The notes below the pieces were generated by a model. The model saw only the letters and a program-made list of their open reading frames with translations, made no database searches and had not been told where the DNA came from. 16,173 nucleotides of DNA from Rikenellaceae bacterium. GTDB taxonomy: Bacteria > Bacteroidota > Bacteroidia > Bacteroidales > UBA932. Where the stretch lies: the NCBI GenBank assembly GCA_900769885.1, contig CAAGIG010000006.1, forward strand, positions 1-16,173, in the 5' to 3' direction. The position numbers and the translations under genes were made by a program. This document shows positions 15,946 to 16,173 of the stretch, piece after piece; the stretch's first letter is position 1, and each line of letters opens with the position of its first letter.

Positions 15946-16173
15946 TTAATAACCTTGATTTTGCTGACCTTTCATGTTAGGATTTGAGTCAAGTTCTTCT
16001 TGAGGGATAGGATAAACCATTCTGAAATCATCAGCACCTCTTTCGAACACCTCATTGTTGTGAGGTTGGTAGATAGCAGCAGATTCTTGTGCATCACCTC
16101 TTTCAACACCTTTACCGAAACGTTTCAAGTCAGAGATACGGTAACCTTCACCGATAAGCTCTCTTACTCTTTC
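15946..16173 (-). CDS. SusD/RagB family outer-membrane lipoprotein, C-terminal part (5' end outside window)
   Basis: The minus-strand frame is open from the window edge to the TAA at 15948-15946 and gives 75 residues. ERVRELIGEGYRISDLKRFG is the nearly invariant RRELxGEGxRxxDLKRxG element of the SusD family. RMVYPIPQEELDSNPN followed by GQQNQGY is the classic C-terminus (PIPQxExxxNPxxxQNxGY). SusD-like proteins are surface lids on SusC TonB-dependent transporters and bind glycans or peptides. The N-terminal TPR body and the expected susC gene would lie beyond the right edge. The substrate cannot be inferred from this fragment. Confidence 0.95.
   Translation of the reverse strand, partial: ERVRELIGEGYRISDLKRFGKGVERGDAQESAAIYQPHNNEVFERGADDFRMVYPIPQEELDSNPNMKGQQNQGY

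Overview
The window is a chromosomal segment from a member of the Bacteroidota, most likely order Bacteroidales. The reasons are the gene order tuf-trpT-secE-nusG-rplKAJL-rpoBC, RpoB and RpoC sequences of clear Bacteroidales type, SusD-type protein at the right edge, Bacteroides-type promoter cores (TAnnTTTG), A/T-rich start contexts without Shine-Dalgarno sequences, and modest GC content. I cannot name the genus from sequence alone.

Left and centre (1-11758, + strand) hold the transcription/translation core. The 3' end of tuf is followed by a perfect 15-bp stem-loop and tRNA-Trp(CCA). Then come secE (translocon), nusG (elongation factor), the ribosomal stalk and L1 region genes rplK, rplA, rplJ and rplL, and the RNA polymerase genes rpoB and rpoC. 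No promoter core is visible between tuf and secE, so tuf through rplL is probably one transcript from which the tRNA is cut. A strong intrinsic terminator/attenuator with its own downstream TAnnTTTG box lies between rplL and rpoB. This would let RNA polymerase subunit synthesis be set apart from ribosomal protein synthesis. A second strong terminator closes rpoC.

The middle right part (11782-14252, + strand) is a compact three-gene unit with its own promoter: a gamma-class carbonic anhydrase-like hexapeptide-repeat protein, a TlpA-type thioredoxin-fold lipoprotein, and glutamate racemase MurI, which starts 2 nt after the preceding stop codon.

The right part (14264-16173, - strand) runs the other way. 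At the edge is the C-terminal part of a SusD/RagB outer-membrane lipoprotein, followed by an unrecognised lipoprotein in the SusE/F position and a terminator. Together these are the distal end of a SusCD-type nutrient uptake (possibly polysaccharide utilisation) locus. Beyond it, a separately promoted secreted protein of unknown function faces murI tail to tail.

Most of the window is ordinary, highly conserved housekeeping DNA, and I see no convincing undescribed system. The most interesting structure is a repeated regulatory arrangement: an intrinsic terminator followed at once by a TAnnTTTGTC promoter core, seen at three independent gene boundaries. In one of them the terminator U-tract appears to double as the -33 box. 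No IS element, CRISPR array, phage gene or integration site is visible, and there is no stretch over 300 bases without a gene.
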